The notes below the pieces were generated by a model, which saw only the letters and a list, made by a program, of their open reading frames with translations, did no database searches and was not told where the DNA came from. Source: Thiothrix winogradskyi (GTDB lineage Bacteria; Pseudomonadota; Gammaproteobacteria; Thiotrichales; Thiotrichaceae). From it: DNA of 64,000 nt. Below are positions 8,758 to 18,020 of this stretch, in pieces. The position numbers and the translations under genes are program-made. Each line of letters opens with the position of its first letter. Within the stretch, counting starts at the first letter, position 1. The DNA lies in the NCBI RefSeq assembly GCF_021650935.1, contig NZ_CP091244.1:868001-932000 (forward strand), read 5' to 3'.

Positions 8758-10140
8758 ATGACCGCACAATACATTATGGTGGTGGATGACGAGCCGGATA
8801 TTCGCCAGCTTGTCAGTGAAATTCTCGAAGACGAAGGCTATCGAGTAGTCACGGCTGAAAATGCCGCCAAAGCCCGTGAACTGCACCGCAGCCGCAAACC
8901 TGATCTGATTTTGCTCGATATTTGGATGCCGGGGCAAGACGGCATTTCCCTGCTCAAAGAATGGCGTGAAAACGATACGCTGTGTTGCCCAGTCATTATG
9001 ATGTCAGGGCATGGCACGATTGAAACTGCCGTGGAAGCCACCAAACTCGGCGCACACGATTTTATTGAAAAGCCGCTGTCGATGGCAAAAATGTTGCTGA
9101 CTATTAGCAATGCCTTGCGTGCCAGTCAACTGGAAAAAGAAAACCGGGGTTTGCGCAAACAAATGGTCAGCTCTTTGGAACCGGTAGGCAGTAGCCAACC
9201 CATGCAACGCTTGCGTGAACAAGCCAAACGCATTGCGCAACACGATAGCCGCGTGCTGTTGTATGGCGAGCCGGGTACGGGTAAGGAGACGTTTGCCCGT
9301 CATATTCATGCCATCAGTAGCCGTAAAAATCGCCCGTTTGTGCGTGCTGCCTTGAGTGCAGGTAAAGACCATGCGACCACGCTCAGCCATTTGCTGTTTG
9401 GGCGTGAGGAGCAGGGCAAAATTCAATACGGCTTGCTGGATGAAGCCAATGGCGGGGTGCTATTCCTCGCTGAAATCTATGAATTGGATCAGGATACCCA
9501 GACCCGTTTGCTGCATACCCTCAAGGAAAACCGCTACATGCGTATCGGTGGCAGCGATTGGGTGGATATGGATATTACCCTGATGGTGTCTTCCTCCCAC
9601 GATTTGCTGGATGATGTGCGTGGCGGTAAATTCAATGAGGAATTGTATTACTTGTTGAATATCGTGCCGGTCATGATCCCGCCCTTGCGCGACCACCCCG
9701 AAGACGTGCCGGAATTACTGAATCATTACGTTGATATTCTGACCGCACAAGACGGTTTGCCGTACCGGCATATTTCGCTGGCGGCACAGAATTTTCTGCG
9801 TAATCACTCGTGGCCGGGTAATATCCGCGAATTGCGCAACCTGGTGCAGCGCTTGCTGATTTTGGGTACTGAGACTGAGGTGTCGCTGGATGAGGTGGAA
9901 GAGTCCGTCGGTACACGCATTCCTGTGTTTTCACAGGAAATCGGGCAAATTCCCGAAAGCCTGTTTGATATGCCGCTACGGGAAGCCCGCGAGCAGTTTG
10001 AACACGATTACCTGATTTATCAGCTCAAACAAGCCGATGGCAATGTGAGCAAACTCGCGGATCAGGTAAAAATGGAGCGTACCCATTTGTACCGCAAAAT
10101 GCGCTCCCTCAATGTTGACCCGAAAAAATACGGACGCTAA
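8758..10140 (+). CDS. ntrX: NtrX-type response regulator with degenerate AAA+ domain
   Basis: A 460-residue regulator with an N-terminal receiver domain (acidic pair DDE near residue 9, phospho-acceptor in LILLDIWMP), a central AAA+ domain and a Fis-type HTH (GNVSKLADQVKMERTHLYRKM). The AAA+ part keeps Walker A (GEPGTGKE), but the GAFTGA sigma-54 loop is absent (LLFGREEQGKIQYGLLDEA occupies the place) and Walker B reads LFLAEI, with Ala where catalytic Asp is normal. It is therefore unlikely to be a standard sigma-54 activator; it may act as a DNA-binding repressor or sigma-70 regulator. It is coupled to ntrY upstream and followed by trkA 9 bp later. Confidence 0.88.
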   Translation: MTAQYIMVVDDEPDIRQLVSEILEDEGYRVVTAENAAKARELHRSRKPDLILLDIWMPGQDGISLLKEWRENDTLCCPVIMMSGHGTIETAVEATKLGAHDFIEKPLSMAKMLLTISNALRASQLEKENRGLRKQMVSSLEPVGSSQPMQRLREQAKRIAQHDSRVLLYGEPGTGKETFARHIHAISSRKNRPFVRAALSAGKDHATTLSHLLFGREEQGKIQYGLLDEANGGVLFLAEIYELDQDTQTRLLHTLKENRYMRIGGSDWVDMDITLMVSSSHDLLDDVRGGKFNEELYYLLNIVPVMIPPLRDHPEDVPELLNHYVDILTAQDGLPYRHISLAAQNFLRNHSWPGNIRELRNLVQRLLILGTETEVSLDEVEESVGTRIPVFSQEIGQIPESLFDMPLREAREQFEHDYLIYQLKQADGNVSKLADQVKMERTHLYRKMRSLNVDPKKYGR

Positions 10141-10149
10141 GCGCACGCT

Positions 10150-11523
10150 ATGAAAATCCTGATTCTCGGTGCTGGGCAAGTGGGTCATTCCGTTGCCGCT
10201 TCATTGGTAAACGAAGACAACGATGTCACGATTGTGGACACGAATGCCACTGCCTTGCGCGACTTGCGTGAAAAACTCGACGTGCGAGTGGAGGTGGGAC
10301 AGGCTTCCTACCCACGGGTGCTGGAACGTGCCGGAATCGAGGATGCCGATATGATCGTGGCAGTGACCAATAGCGATGAAATCAATATGGTTGCCTGCCA
10401 GATTGCGCATACGCTCTACCATACGCCGACCAAAATTGCGCGGATTCGCTCCTCGCATTATTTGGATCGCCCCGAATTGTTTAACGATGCGGCGGTGCCG
10501 ATTGATGTGCTGATCAGCCCGGAACAATTGGTGACAGAGCATATTTTTAACCTGATTTCCCACCCCGGTTCCTTGCAAGTGATCAGCTTTGCCAATGGCA
10601 AGGTGCAAATGGTCGGGGTGAAAGCGCTGCATGATGGCCCGCTGATTGGTTCCCCCTTGAAAGCCATGCGTGAACACATGCCGGGTGTGGAAGCACGGGT
10701 TGCGGCAATTTTCCGCAAAGGCAAGCCGATTAACCCGACCGAAGCCACGGTGGTGGAAGTTAATGATGAAATCTTTTTCATTGCCAGCCCCAAACACATC
10801 CGCGCCATTATTAGCGAATTACGCAAGCTCGACAAACCCTACAAGCGCATTATGCTGGCAGGTGGCGGCAATATTGGCAATCGCTTGGCACGTTTGCTGG
10901 AAGAGTCTCGTTATCACGTCAAAATCATTGAGAAAGATAATGAACGTGCTGCCAAACTCGCCGAACGCCTTGATAAAACCATTGTGCTGGAAGGCGATGC
11001 CGCTGACGAAAGCTTGCTGAGCGAGGAAAACATCGACAATACCGATGTGTTTGTGGCAATTACCAATGACGACGAAGCCAATATTTTGTCTTCCATGTTG
11101 GCGAAGCGTTTGGGGGCAAGACGGGTCATGTGCCTGATTAACCGCCCCAGTTACATTGATTTGGTGGAAAGCAGCATCGACATTGCGATTTCGCCGCAGC
11201 AAGTGACCATTGGCGCGTTACTGACGCATATTCGCCGGGGCGATATTGTGGCGGTACATGCTTTGCGGCGCGGTTCGGCGGAAGCGATTGAAGTGGTGGT
11301 ACATGGCAATTACAAAACCTCGCGGGTGGTGGGCAGGCGTTTGGATGAAATCAAATTGCCTCCCAGTGCGACCATTGGCGCATTGGTGCGGGGGGATAGC
11401 ATTTTGATGTCTGCTGCTGAATTGGTGGTGCAGGAAAATGACCACATCATTATGCTGGTGACGGACAAACGTTACGTGCCAGCGGTGGAGAAACTGTTCC
11501 AAGTCGGCATCCAATTCTTTTAA
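10150..11523 (+). CDS. trkA: Trk potassium uptake regulator TrkA
   Basis: Cytoplasmic NAD-binding gating subunit of the Trk K+ transporter; 457 residues, the usual length. The two tandem RCK halves are plain: an N-terminal Rossmann motif GAGQVGHSVA and a second GGGNIGNRLA near residue 237, each followed by a TrkA-C domain. TrkH follows 4 bp after the stop, so the pair should be co-translated and form the channel with its ring-shaped gate. Confidence 0.96.
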   Translation: MKILILGAGQVGHSVAASLVNEDNDVTIVDTNATALRDLREKLDVRVEVGQASYPRVLERAGIEDADMIVAVTNSDEINMVACQIAHTLYHTPTKIARIRSSHYLDRPELFNDAAVPIDVLISPEQLVTEHIFNLISHPGSLQVISFANGKVQMVGVKALHDGPLIGSPLKAMREHMPGVEARVAAIFRKGKPINPTEATVVEVNDEIFFIASPKHIRAIISELRKLDKPYKRIMLAGGGNIGNRLARLLEESRYHVKIIEKDNERAAKLAERLDKTIVLEGDAADESLLSEENIDNTDVFVAITNDDEANILSSMLAKRLGARRVMCLINRPSYIDLVESSIDIAISPQQVTIGALLTHIRRGDIVAVHALRRGSAEAIEVVVHGNYKTSRVVGRRLDEIKLPPSATIGALVRGDSILMSAAELVVQENDHIIMLVTDKRYVPAVEKLFQVGIQFF

Positions 11524-11527
11524 GCCT

Positions 11528-12979
11528 ATGCAATTCAAAGTCATACAACGGGTGTTGGGCTTATTGATCATGGTGTTTAGCCTGACCATGCTGCCGCCTA
11601 TCCTGATTGGTTGGGCAATGGATGACCCGGAAACCTTGCCGTTTTGGGAAAGTTTTGCCTTGTTGTTAGCTGGTGGGTTTTTATTGTGGCTACCGGTTTA
11701 CCGTGAGCGCGGCGAATTGCGTTCCCGCGATGGCTTTTTGATTGTGGTGTTGTTTTGGGTGGTGTTGGGCTTATCGGGGTCGTTGCCTTTCATCTTGTCG
11801 GAATCGGTGGAATTATCCGTGACCGATGCGGTATTCGAGTCTATTTCCGGGCTAACCACGACCGGGGCGACGGTCATTATCGGTTTGGACAGTTTGCCGC
11901 GTTCCATGCTGTTTTACCGTCAGGAACTGCAATGGCTGGGGGGCATGGGTATTATCGTGTTGGCCGTGGCGATTCTGCCGATCCTGGGGGTTGGGGGGAT
12001 GCAGCTTTATCGCGCCGAAACGCCGGGACCGATGAAAGATGCCAAGCTTACTCCACGCATTACCGAAACCGCTAAATTGCTGTGGTACATCTATTTGGTG
12101 TTGACGGTATTGTGTGCGGTGGCGTACCGCGTGGCGGGTATGGACTGGTTTAATGCGATTTCCCACAGTTTTAGTACCGTGGCAATTGGTGGGTTTTCAA
12201 CCCATGATTCCAGCCTTGGGTATTACGATAGCAGTGCCATTGAGGCGGTTGCCATCGTATTTATGTTGCTCTCCGGGGTGCATTTCGGGCTGCATTTTAT
12301 CGCTTGGCGCAGTGCCAGTCTCATGGGGTATGTGCGGGATTCGGAGTTTCGTGCCTATGTCAGTTTAATGCTGGGGCTGATGGTGATCAGCACGCTGTAT
12401 TTGGCTTACAACTCAACCTATGAAACGTTTGCGGAAGCATTGCGGCATTCGGTGTTTCATGTGGTATCCATTGGGACGACCACTGGCTTTACGACCACAG
12501 GGTACAGTGAATGGCCGGGATTTTTGCCGGTGTTGCTGTTGTTTGCCAGTTTTATTGGCGGGTGTGCCGCGTCTACCGCCGGGGGCATGAAGGTCATTCG
12601 TTTCCTGCTGTTGGTGAAACAGGGGATTCGTGAAGTCAATCGCCTGATTCATCCCAATGCCCGCATCAGCATAAAAATCAACCGTAATCCGTTGCCGGAA
12701 AATGTGATGCAGGCGGTGTGGGGCTTTTTCTCGGTGTATATCGCGGTGTTTGTGGTGTTTATGCTGGTGCTAATGGCGCAGGGGTACGATCAAATTACCG
12801 CATTTTCTGCCGTTGCCGCCACTTTGAATAACTTGGGGCCAGGGCTTGGGGATGTCGCGGGTACATTCAAAAGCCTCGATGATTTTTCTAAATGGTGGTT
12901 ATGTCTGGCGATGTTAATGGGGCGCTTGGAATTATTCACCATGTTGGTGATTTTAACCCCGGCATTTTGGCGCAAGTAG
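11528..12979 (+). CDS. trkH: Trk potassium channel subunit TrkH
   Basis: Inner-membrane K+ translocating subunit; 483 residues with the four pore loops recognisable by their glycine filters (TTTGATVI, IGGFSTHD, TTTGFTTTGYS, NNLGPGLGD) and about 10-12 membrane segments. The start ATG follows trkA by 4 bp. This is the end of the run that begins at def; no strong terminator is obvious in the 160 bp before the next gene. Confidence 0.96.
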   Translation: MQFKVIQRVLGLLIMVFSLTMLPPILIGWAMDDPETLPFWESFALLLAGGFLLWLPVYRERGELRSRDGFLIVVLFWVVLGLSGSLPFILSESVELSVTDAVFESISGLTTTGATVIIGLDSLPRSMLFYRQELQWLGGMGIIVLAVAILPILGVGGMQLYRAETPGPMKDAKLTPRITETAKLLWYIYLVLTVLCAVAYRVAGMDWFNAISHSFSTVAIGGFSTHDSSLGYYDSSAIEAVAIVFMLLSGVHFGLHFIAWRSASLMGYVRDSEFRAYVSLMLGLMVISTLYLAYNSTYETFAEALRHSVFHVVSIGTTTGFTTTGYSEWPGFLPVLLLFASFIGGCAASTAGGMKVIRFLLLVKQGIREVNRLIHPNARISIKINRNPLPENVMQAVWGFFSVYIAVFVVFMLVLMAQGYDQITAFSAVAATLNNLGPGLGDVAGTFKSLDDFSKWWLCLAMLMGRLELFTMLVILTPAFWRK

Positions 12980-13142
12980 TTCGTTAACGCGGTTAATCTG
13001 CTGCGGATAGCCGTTCATCCCACATTCACCGCTGATAAATGGCGGAACCGGTATACTGCGCCACACAAGGAAGTACGTGCATGGCATGGACGCCTTTTCT
13101 TCCCTGAATCCCAACAATAAGACACAGCTAAGGGAATGCCTC

Positions 13143-13766
13143 ATGAACAAACACTCACAGCGCGGTTTGACGCTCATCGAACTCATCGTCACTGTCACCA
13201 TCGTGGCAATATTAGCAGCCGTGGCTACGCCGTCATTGCGTGAAATGGTGGAAAATAATCGCCTGACCGCTCTCAATAACCAACTGGTTTCCACCCTCAA
13301 CTATGTACGCGCAGAAGCGGTAAAACGTAATTATCCTGTCACTATGTGCGTGCGTAAAGCGGATGGCTCAGGTTGCGTGGATAAAACCAGTACCGATGGA
13401 TTTGATAACGGCTGGATTGTGTTTGTCGATTGCAACGGTAACGATGCGATTGATGCTTCCGGTTGTAATTACGGCTCCGGTAACACCAATGCGGCTGAGG
13501 AAATTCTATTGGATACCATGCCGAATTTTAATGGCGTCACGGTTACTGGTCCAGATACCATTCCCAATAACATAACCCCCAGCATTCGTTACAAGCCCAA
13601 TGGTGGGATCGCAGGTGTCAGTGGCAGCTTGGTGCTGAATACGGATACACAGGAATACGAGCAGGATTTAAATGCCAGTGGGGTTGCGCGTTACAAAATC
13701 AAAATCCAATCGGCAACAGGCAGAATCCGCTCTTGTAAGATTCCAACCGGTGGCTCTGATTGCTGA
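13143..13766 (+). CDS. FimT/GspH-like type IV pseudopilin
   Basis: A 207-residue minor pilin-like protein. It has a short basic leader, a prepilin peptidase site (QRG/LTLIEL with the conserved Glu at +5) and a hydrophobic N-terminal helix (IVTVTIVAILAAVATPSL), followed by a soluble domain with several Cys (MCVRKADGSGC, FVDCNGND, a C-terminal pair) likely forming disulfides. I choose the ATG at 13143, which gives a leader of normal length; an upstream ATG at 13077 would make an untypical 30-residue leader. No other pilus gene is adjacent. The domain pattern fits FimT/FimU-type initiators; DNA-uptake function as in some FimT is possible but unproven. Confidence 0.85.
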   Translation: MNKHSQRGLTLIELIVTVTIVAILAAVATPSLREMVENNRLTALNNQLVSTLNYVRAEAVKRNYPVTMCVRKADGSGCVDKTSTDGFDNGWIVFVDCNGNDAIDASGCNYGSGNTNAAEEILLDTMPNFNGVTVTGPDTIPNNITPSIRYKPNGGIAGVSGSLVLNTDTQEYEQDLNASGVARYKIKIQSATGRIRSCKIPTGGSDC

Positions 13767-13934
13767 GCGCTACGCACTGAATTGGGGCAAAATTTCATTG
13801 CGTATTCACTTGTGTTGGGGGAAAATCCGGTACGATTTACAACAATAAACCTGCGCTAGATCAAGGCAAGCTAGTGGTTTTCCGGCATAGAATTTGCATA
13901 ACTATATTGCTGGTTACACGCAGAAGGAGAATTC

Positions 13935-15590
13935 ATGCCCATCACCACGGAACATCCATCCCATGCTGGCACACTACCGGCATTGCACCAGCCCATTCAT
14001 GCCGCCCTGCAACAGCATTATGCAACCCTCCGCGATGTGCATTTGCGCGAATTGTTTGCCGCTGATCCTGCCCGTTTTGAACGCTTTTCCCTGCAAGTTG
14101 GCGATATTTTCCTCGACTATTCCAAGAACCGGATTACCACTGAAACCTTGCAACTGCTGATGCAACTCGCGGAAGCGGCTGATGTGGCAGGCTGGCGCGA
14201 ACGCATGTTCCAAGGTGACACCATCAATAACACCGAACACCGCGCCGTATTGCACACTGCTTTGCGCAATCGCAGCAATACGCCGGTGCTGGTTGACGGT
14301 GAAAATGTCATGCCAGCGGTGAATGCGGTGATCGCACAAATGAGCGCTTTCGCCGAACGGGTACGTGGCGGTAGCTGGACAGGTTATACCGGCAAGCCGA
14401 TTGTGGATGTGGTGAACGTCGGCATCGGCGGTTCTGATTTGGGACCGCACATGGTGTACCAAGCCTTGAAAGCCTACCGTCATCCACGCCTGAATATGCA
14501 TTACGTCTCCAATGTTGACGGTGCACACATTGCCGAAAAGCTCGAAAGCCTTGACCCTGAAACCACGCTGTTTATCGTCGCTTCCAAAACCTTTACCACC
14601 CAAGAAACCATGACCAATGCGCACCATGCGCGGCACTGGTTTTTGCAACACGCTGCCGATGACGCGCACATTGCCAAGCATTTCGTGGCGGTTTCCACCA
14701 ATCGGGAAGCGGTGATGGGGTTTGGGGTTGACCCTGAGAATATGTTCGGTTTCTGGGATTGGGTCGGGGGGCGCTATTCGTTGTGGTCAGCGATTGGGCT
14801 TTCGGTGGTGTTGGCAGTGGGGGCAGAAAATTTCATTGCCTTGCTGGATGGCGCACACGCAATGGATCAGCATTTCCGTGATGCACCGTTTGAGTGCAAT
14901 ATGCCGGTCATCCTCGCGCTGTTGGGTGTGTGGTACAGCAATTATTTTGGGGCAGAATCGCAAGTCATCCTGCCTTACGATCATTACTTGCGCAGTCTGC
15001 CCTTGTATTTGCAGCAAGCCGATATGGAAAGCAATGGCAAATCGGTCGACCGTGATGGCAACGCCGTGGATTATGCCACCGGGCCGATTATTTGGGGGAC
15101 GAGTGGCATTAATGGGCAACATGCGTTCTACCAACTGATTCACCAAGGTACACGGTTGATTCCGGCTGATTTCATTATTTCGGTCACGCCGCCGACCGAT
15201 TTGCACGCGCAGCACGATATTCTGATGGCAAACTTTTTGGCGCAAACCGAAGCGCTAATGCGGGGGCGTACTTTGCAAGAAACCCGCGACAGTGGCGTGA
15301 CCCCGCCTCATGCGCCTAAAGTGTTTGCTGGTAATCACCCTAGTAATGCTTTATTGCTGACGGCACTCACGCCGCATACTTTAGGTATGTTGATTGCGTT
15401 GTACGAACACAAAATTTTCGTGCAAGGCATTATTTGGAATCTGAACTCTTACGATCAGTGGGGGGTTGAATTGGGCAAGCAATTGGCGAAATGCATCCAG
15501 CCTGAATTGAATGCAGCCGAGCCTGTGACCTCGCATGACGCTTCCACCAATGGTTTAATTAATCGCTATCGGCAACAACGCGCCCAATAA
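13935..15590 (+). CDS. pgi: Glucose-6-phosphate isomerase
   Basis: Interconverts glucose-6-P and fructose-6-P. It is 551 residues, the normal bacterial length. Family signatures are visible: the sugar-phosphate loop NVGIGGSDLGP, the VASKTFTTQET segment, and the C-terminal signature region around SYDQWGVELGKQLA with the catalytic Lys. A good AAGGAG ribosome site precedes the ATG. It stands alone, 118 bp before glk, and heads the glycolytic/glycogen block. Confidence 0.97.
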   Translation: MPITTEHPSHAGTLPALHQPIHAALQQHYATLRDVHLRELFAADPARFERFSLQVGDIFLDYSKNRITTETLQLLMQLAEAADVAGWRERMFQGDTINNTEHRAVLHTALRNRSNTPVLVDGENVMPAVNAVIAQMSAFAERVRGGSWTGYTGKPIVDVVNVGIGGSDLGPHMVYQALKAYRHPRLNMHYVSNVDGAHIAEKLESLDPETTLFIVASKTFTTQETMTNAHHARHWFLQHAADDAHIAKHFVAVSTNREAVMGFGVDPENMFGFWDWVGGRYSLWSAIGLSVVLAVGAENFIALLDGAHAMDQHFRDAPFECNMPVILALLGVWYSNYFGAESQVILPYDHYLRSLPLYLQQADMESNGKSVDRDGNAVDYATGPIIWGTSGINGQHAFYQLIHQGTRLIPADFIISVTPPTDLHAQHDILMANFLAQTEALMRGRTLQETRDSGVTPPHAPKVFAGNHPSNALLLTALTPHTLGMLIALYEHKIFVQGIIWNLNSYDQWGVELGKQLAKCIQPELNAAEPVTSHDASTNGLINRYRQQRAQ

Positions 15591-15708
15591 CGGGCAGTAT
15601 AAACGCGCATACCTTGACCTGTAGCAGCGCATGGCGTGTCCACGCTTGCTAGGATCAAGGCATAACAAGCCATAACCCAAAAACGCATACGTAACCATAG
15701 GGTCGTCG

Positions 15709-16695
15709 ATGAATGTAATTGCTGGTGATATTGGCGGTACAAAAAGCTGGCTGGCATGGGTGCAAGCCGATGCGCAGACTGCCAGAGTGTGCTTCGAACA
15801 TGTGTATGCCAGTAGCGAATTTGTCAGTGCCGAAGCGTTGTTGCAGCAATTCTTGGCAGATGCGCAGCAAACCGTTGCCCCGGATAGTGTCTGTTTAGCT
15901 TTGCCGGGGCCGGTGCAAGCCGGTCAACCGATTCGCCTCACCAATCTGGATTGGACGCTGGAACATGCCGCGCTGCAAGCCTTGTTGAATACCCCACAAC
16001 TGCTTTTTATGAATGATTTCCAAGCGGCGGCGGCAGGTGTTGCCACGCTAACGGCGGCAGATTATGTGGTGTTGAATGCGGGGGTGCACTCAGGGAACGG
16101 GGAAACGCGTGTGATTACGGGCGCGGGAACGGGCTTGGGATTGGCGTGGATGCAAGCGGATGCCAATGGACATTACCAGAGTTTTGCGACCGAAGGTGGG
16201 CATACCGATTTTGCGCCTGCGAATGCGCAGCAAGAACGCTTGCTGGCATTTATGCGCCAGCGTTTCAGCCATGTGTCGTGGGAAAGGGTCTTGTCTGGCC
16301 CCGGCGTGAATCAGGTTTACCAGTTTTGTCTGCATGATATGACGGGCAATTTGCCGGATGAGTTGCGTGACCGTGGTGGGGCTGAAGTGAATAGCGCTGC
16401 CCAAGCGGGCGACCCGATAGCGCTGGCGGCGATGGAGCTGTTTACCGATATTTACGCTAACTGGGTCGGCAATGTGGCGCTACTCTACCAGCCACGCGGT
16501 GGCTTGTATTTGGCGGGTGGTATTTCCGCTCGCATTCAAGCGTGGTTACAGACACCCCGGTTTTTGGCGGCTTGTTTTGACAAAGGCAGGATGGCTGGCT
16601 TGGTTCAGCAAATGCCGATCTACTTAATTACCAATACGCGGCTCGGCTTACAAGGGGCGCTGGCGGCTGCACTGCAACATAGGAAGACATCATGA
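15709..16695 (+). CDS. glk: Glucokinase
   Basis: ATP-dependent phosphorylation of glucose; 328 residues of the proteobacterial Glk type (not ROK). The phosphate-binding GDIGGTKSWLAW opens the protein; GAGTGLGLAWM and the sugar-binding EGGHTDFAP are present. The stop overlaps the ATG of glgC, making glk the first gene of the glycogen operon. Together with glgP and malQ it can phosphorylate the free glucose released when maltodextrins are processed. Confidence 0.94.
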   Translation: MNVIAGDIGGTKSWLAWVQADAQTARVCFEHVYASSEFVSAEALLQQFLADAQQTVAPDSVCLALPGPVQAGQPIRLTNLDWTLEHAALQALLNTPQLLFMNDFQAAAAGVATLTAADYVVLNAGVHSGNGETRVITGAGTGLGLAWMQADANGHYQSFATEGGHTDFAPANAQQERLLAFMRQRFSHVSWERVLSGPGVNQVYQFCLHDMTGNLPDELRDRGGAEVNSAAQAGDPIALAAMELFTDIYANWVGNVALLYQPRGGLYLAGGISARIQAWLQTPRFLAACFDKGRMAGLVQQMPIYLITNTRLGLQGALAAALQHRKTS

Positions 16696-18020
16696 CACTG
16701 GATAAAAATCAGCAGGCAAAGTTGTACCGTTATTACACTGAACCGAAGATGGTCACGGAGTTGACCCGTAAAACCCTGGCCTTGGTGTTGGCGGGCGGCG
16801 AAGGTTCGCGTTTGAAAGATTTGACGATGTGGCGGGCAAAACCTGCTGTGCCATTCGGTGGTAAATACCGCATTATCGACTTTGCTTTATCCAATTGCGT
16901 GAATTCCGGCATTCGGCGGGTTGGGGTGCTGACGCAATACAAATCGCATTCCATGATTCGCCATTTGCAACGCGCCTGGGGGTTTATGCGGGCGGAAATC
17001 GGCGAGTTCGTGGAAATCCTTCCTGCGCAACAACGCACCAACAAAAAGGAATGGTATCAAGGCACTGCGGATGCGCTGTTCCAGAACATCGACATCGTGC
17101 AACGCCATGACCCGGACTACGTGCTGGTGTTGGGTGGCGACCATATTTACACGATGGATTATTCCAAAATGTTGATACACCACGTCAATTCTGATGCGGA
17201 TTTCACCGTGGGCTGTATTGAAGTGCCGGTGGAGGAAGCCAAAGGTTTCGGGGTAATGTCGGTCGATGATGGCTTGCGTATCACTAAATTCGCTGAGAAG
17301 CCTGCTCATCCCGAAGAAATTGCTGGCAAGCCGGGCATGGCGTTAGCGTCGATGGGGATTTACATCTTCTCCCGGGATTTTCTCTACAAAGTGCTGTACG
17401 AAGATGCTGCGAAAATGCATTCCTCGCGGGATTTTGGCAAGGACATCATTCCCGCCAACATCAACAGCGCCAAGGCAATGGCCTATCCTTTCCGCAAGGA
17501 TAATGGCGAACCGGGCTACTGGCGTGACGTGGGGACGCTGTATTCTTATTGGCAAGCCAATATGGAACAGTGCGCCGTCGAACCCGAACTGAATTTGTAT
17601 GACCGTGACTGGCCAGTGTGGACTTACCAAGCACAATATCCACCCGCTAAATTCATTTTCGACGATGAAGGTTGCCGGGGTGAGGCCATTGACTCACTGA
17701 TTTCAGCCGGTTGTATCCTTTCCGGCGCAAGGGTTAAACGCTCCCTGGTGTTTTTCGCCACCACGATTGGTAAACACAGCCATGTGCGCGATAGTGTGAT
17801 TTTGCCCAAAGTGAGCATCGGGGAAAATTGCAAGATCACCAAAGCTATCATCGACAAAGGCACGGTAATTCCCGATGGTACGATTATCGGACAAGACCTC
17901 GAACTCGACAGCAAACGCTTCCACGTCACCCCCGAAGGCATCGTCCTGGTGACGGCGGAAATGATGGGACAAAAACTTCACTCCGGCGACAAGGATATGT
18001 TATGGCGAATGGCCAGTTAA
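16692..18020 (+). CDS. glgC: Glucose-1-phosphate adenylyltransferase
   Basis: Makes ADP-glucose, the committed step of glycogen synthesis. It is 442 residues: a nucleotidyltransferase domain with VLAGGEGSRLKDLT and KPAVPFGGKYRIIDF, the substrate motif FAEKP and the WYQGTADAL segment, then a left-handed beta-helix C-terminal domain. Enteric-type length and N-terminal regulatory stretch suggest allosteric control by a glycolytic intermediate. It overlaps glk by 4 nt and the next gene by 19 nt. Confidence 0.96.
   Translation: MTLDKNQQAKLYRYYTEPKMVTELTRKTLALVLAGGEGSRLKDLTMWRAKPAVPFGGKYRIIDFALSNCVNSGIRRVGVLTQYKSHSMIRHLQRAWGFMRAEIGEFVEILPAQQRTNKKEWYQGTADALFQNIDIVQRHDPDYVLVLGGDHIYTMDYSKMLIHHVNSDADFTVGCIEVPVEEAKGFGVMSVDDGLRITKFAEKPAHPEEIAGKPGMALASMGIYIFSRDFLYKVLYEDAAKMHSSRDFGKDIIPANINSAKAMAYPFRKDNGEPGYWRDVGTLYSYWQANMEQCAVEPELNLYDRDWPVWTYQAQYPPAKFIFDDEGCRGEAIDSLISAGCILSGARVKRSLVFFATTIGKHSHVRDSVILPKVSIGENCKITKAIIDKGTVIPDGTIIGQDLELDSKRFHVTPEGIVLVTAEMMGQKLHSGDKDMLWRMAS

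Noticed and set aside
13855..13874. FNR/Anr box upstream of pgi
   Set aside because: Only one ATCAA half-site fits; the second half and spacing do not match TTGAT-N4-ATCAA.
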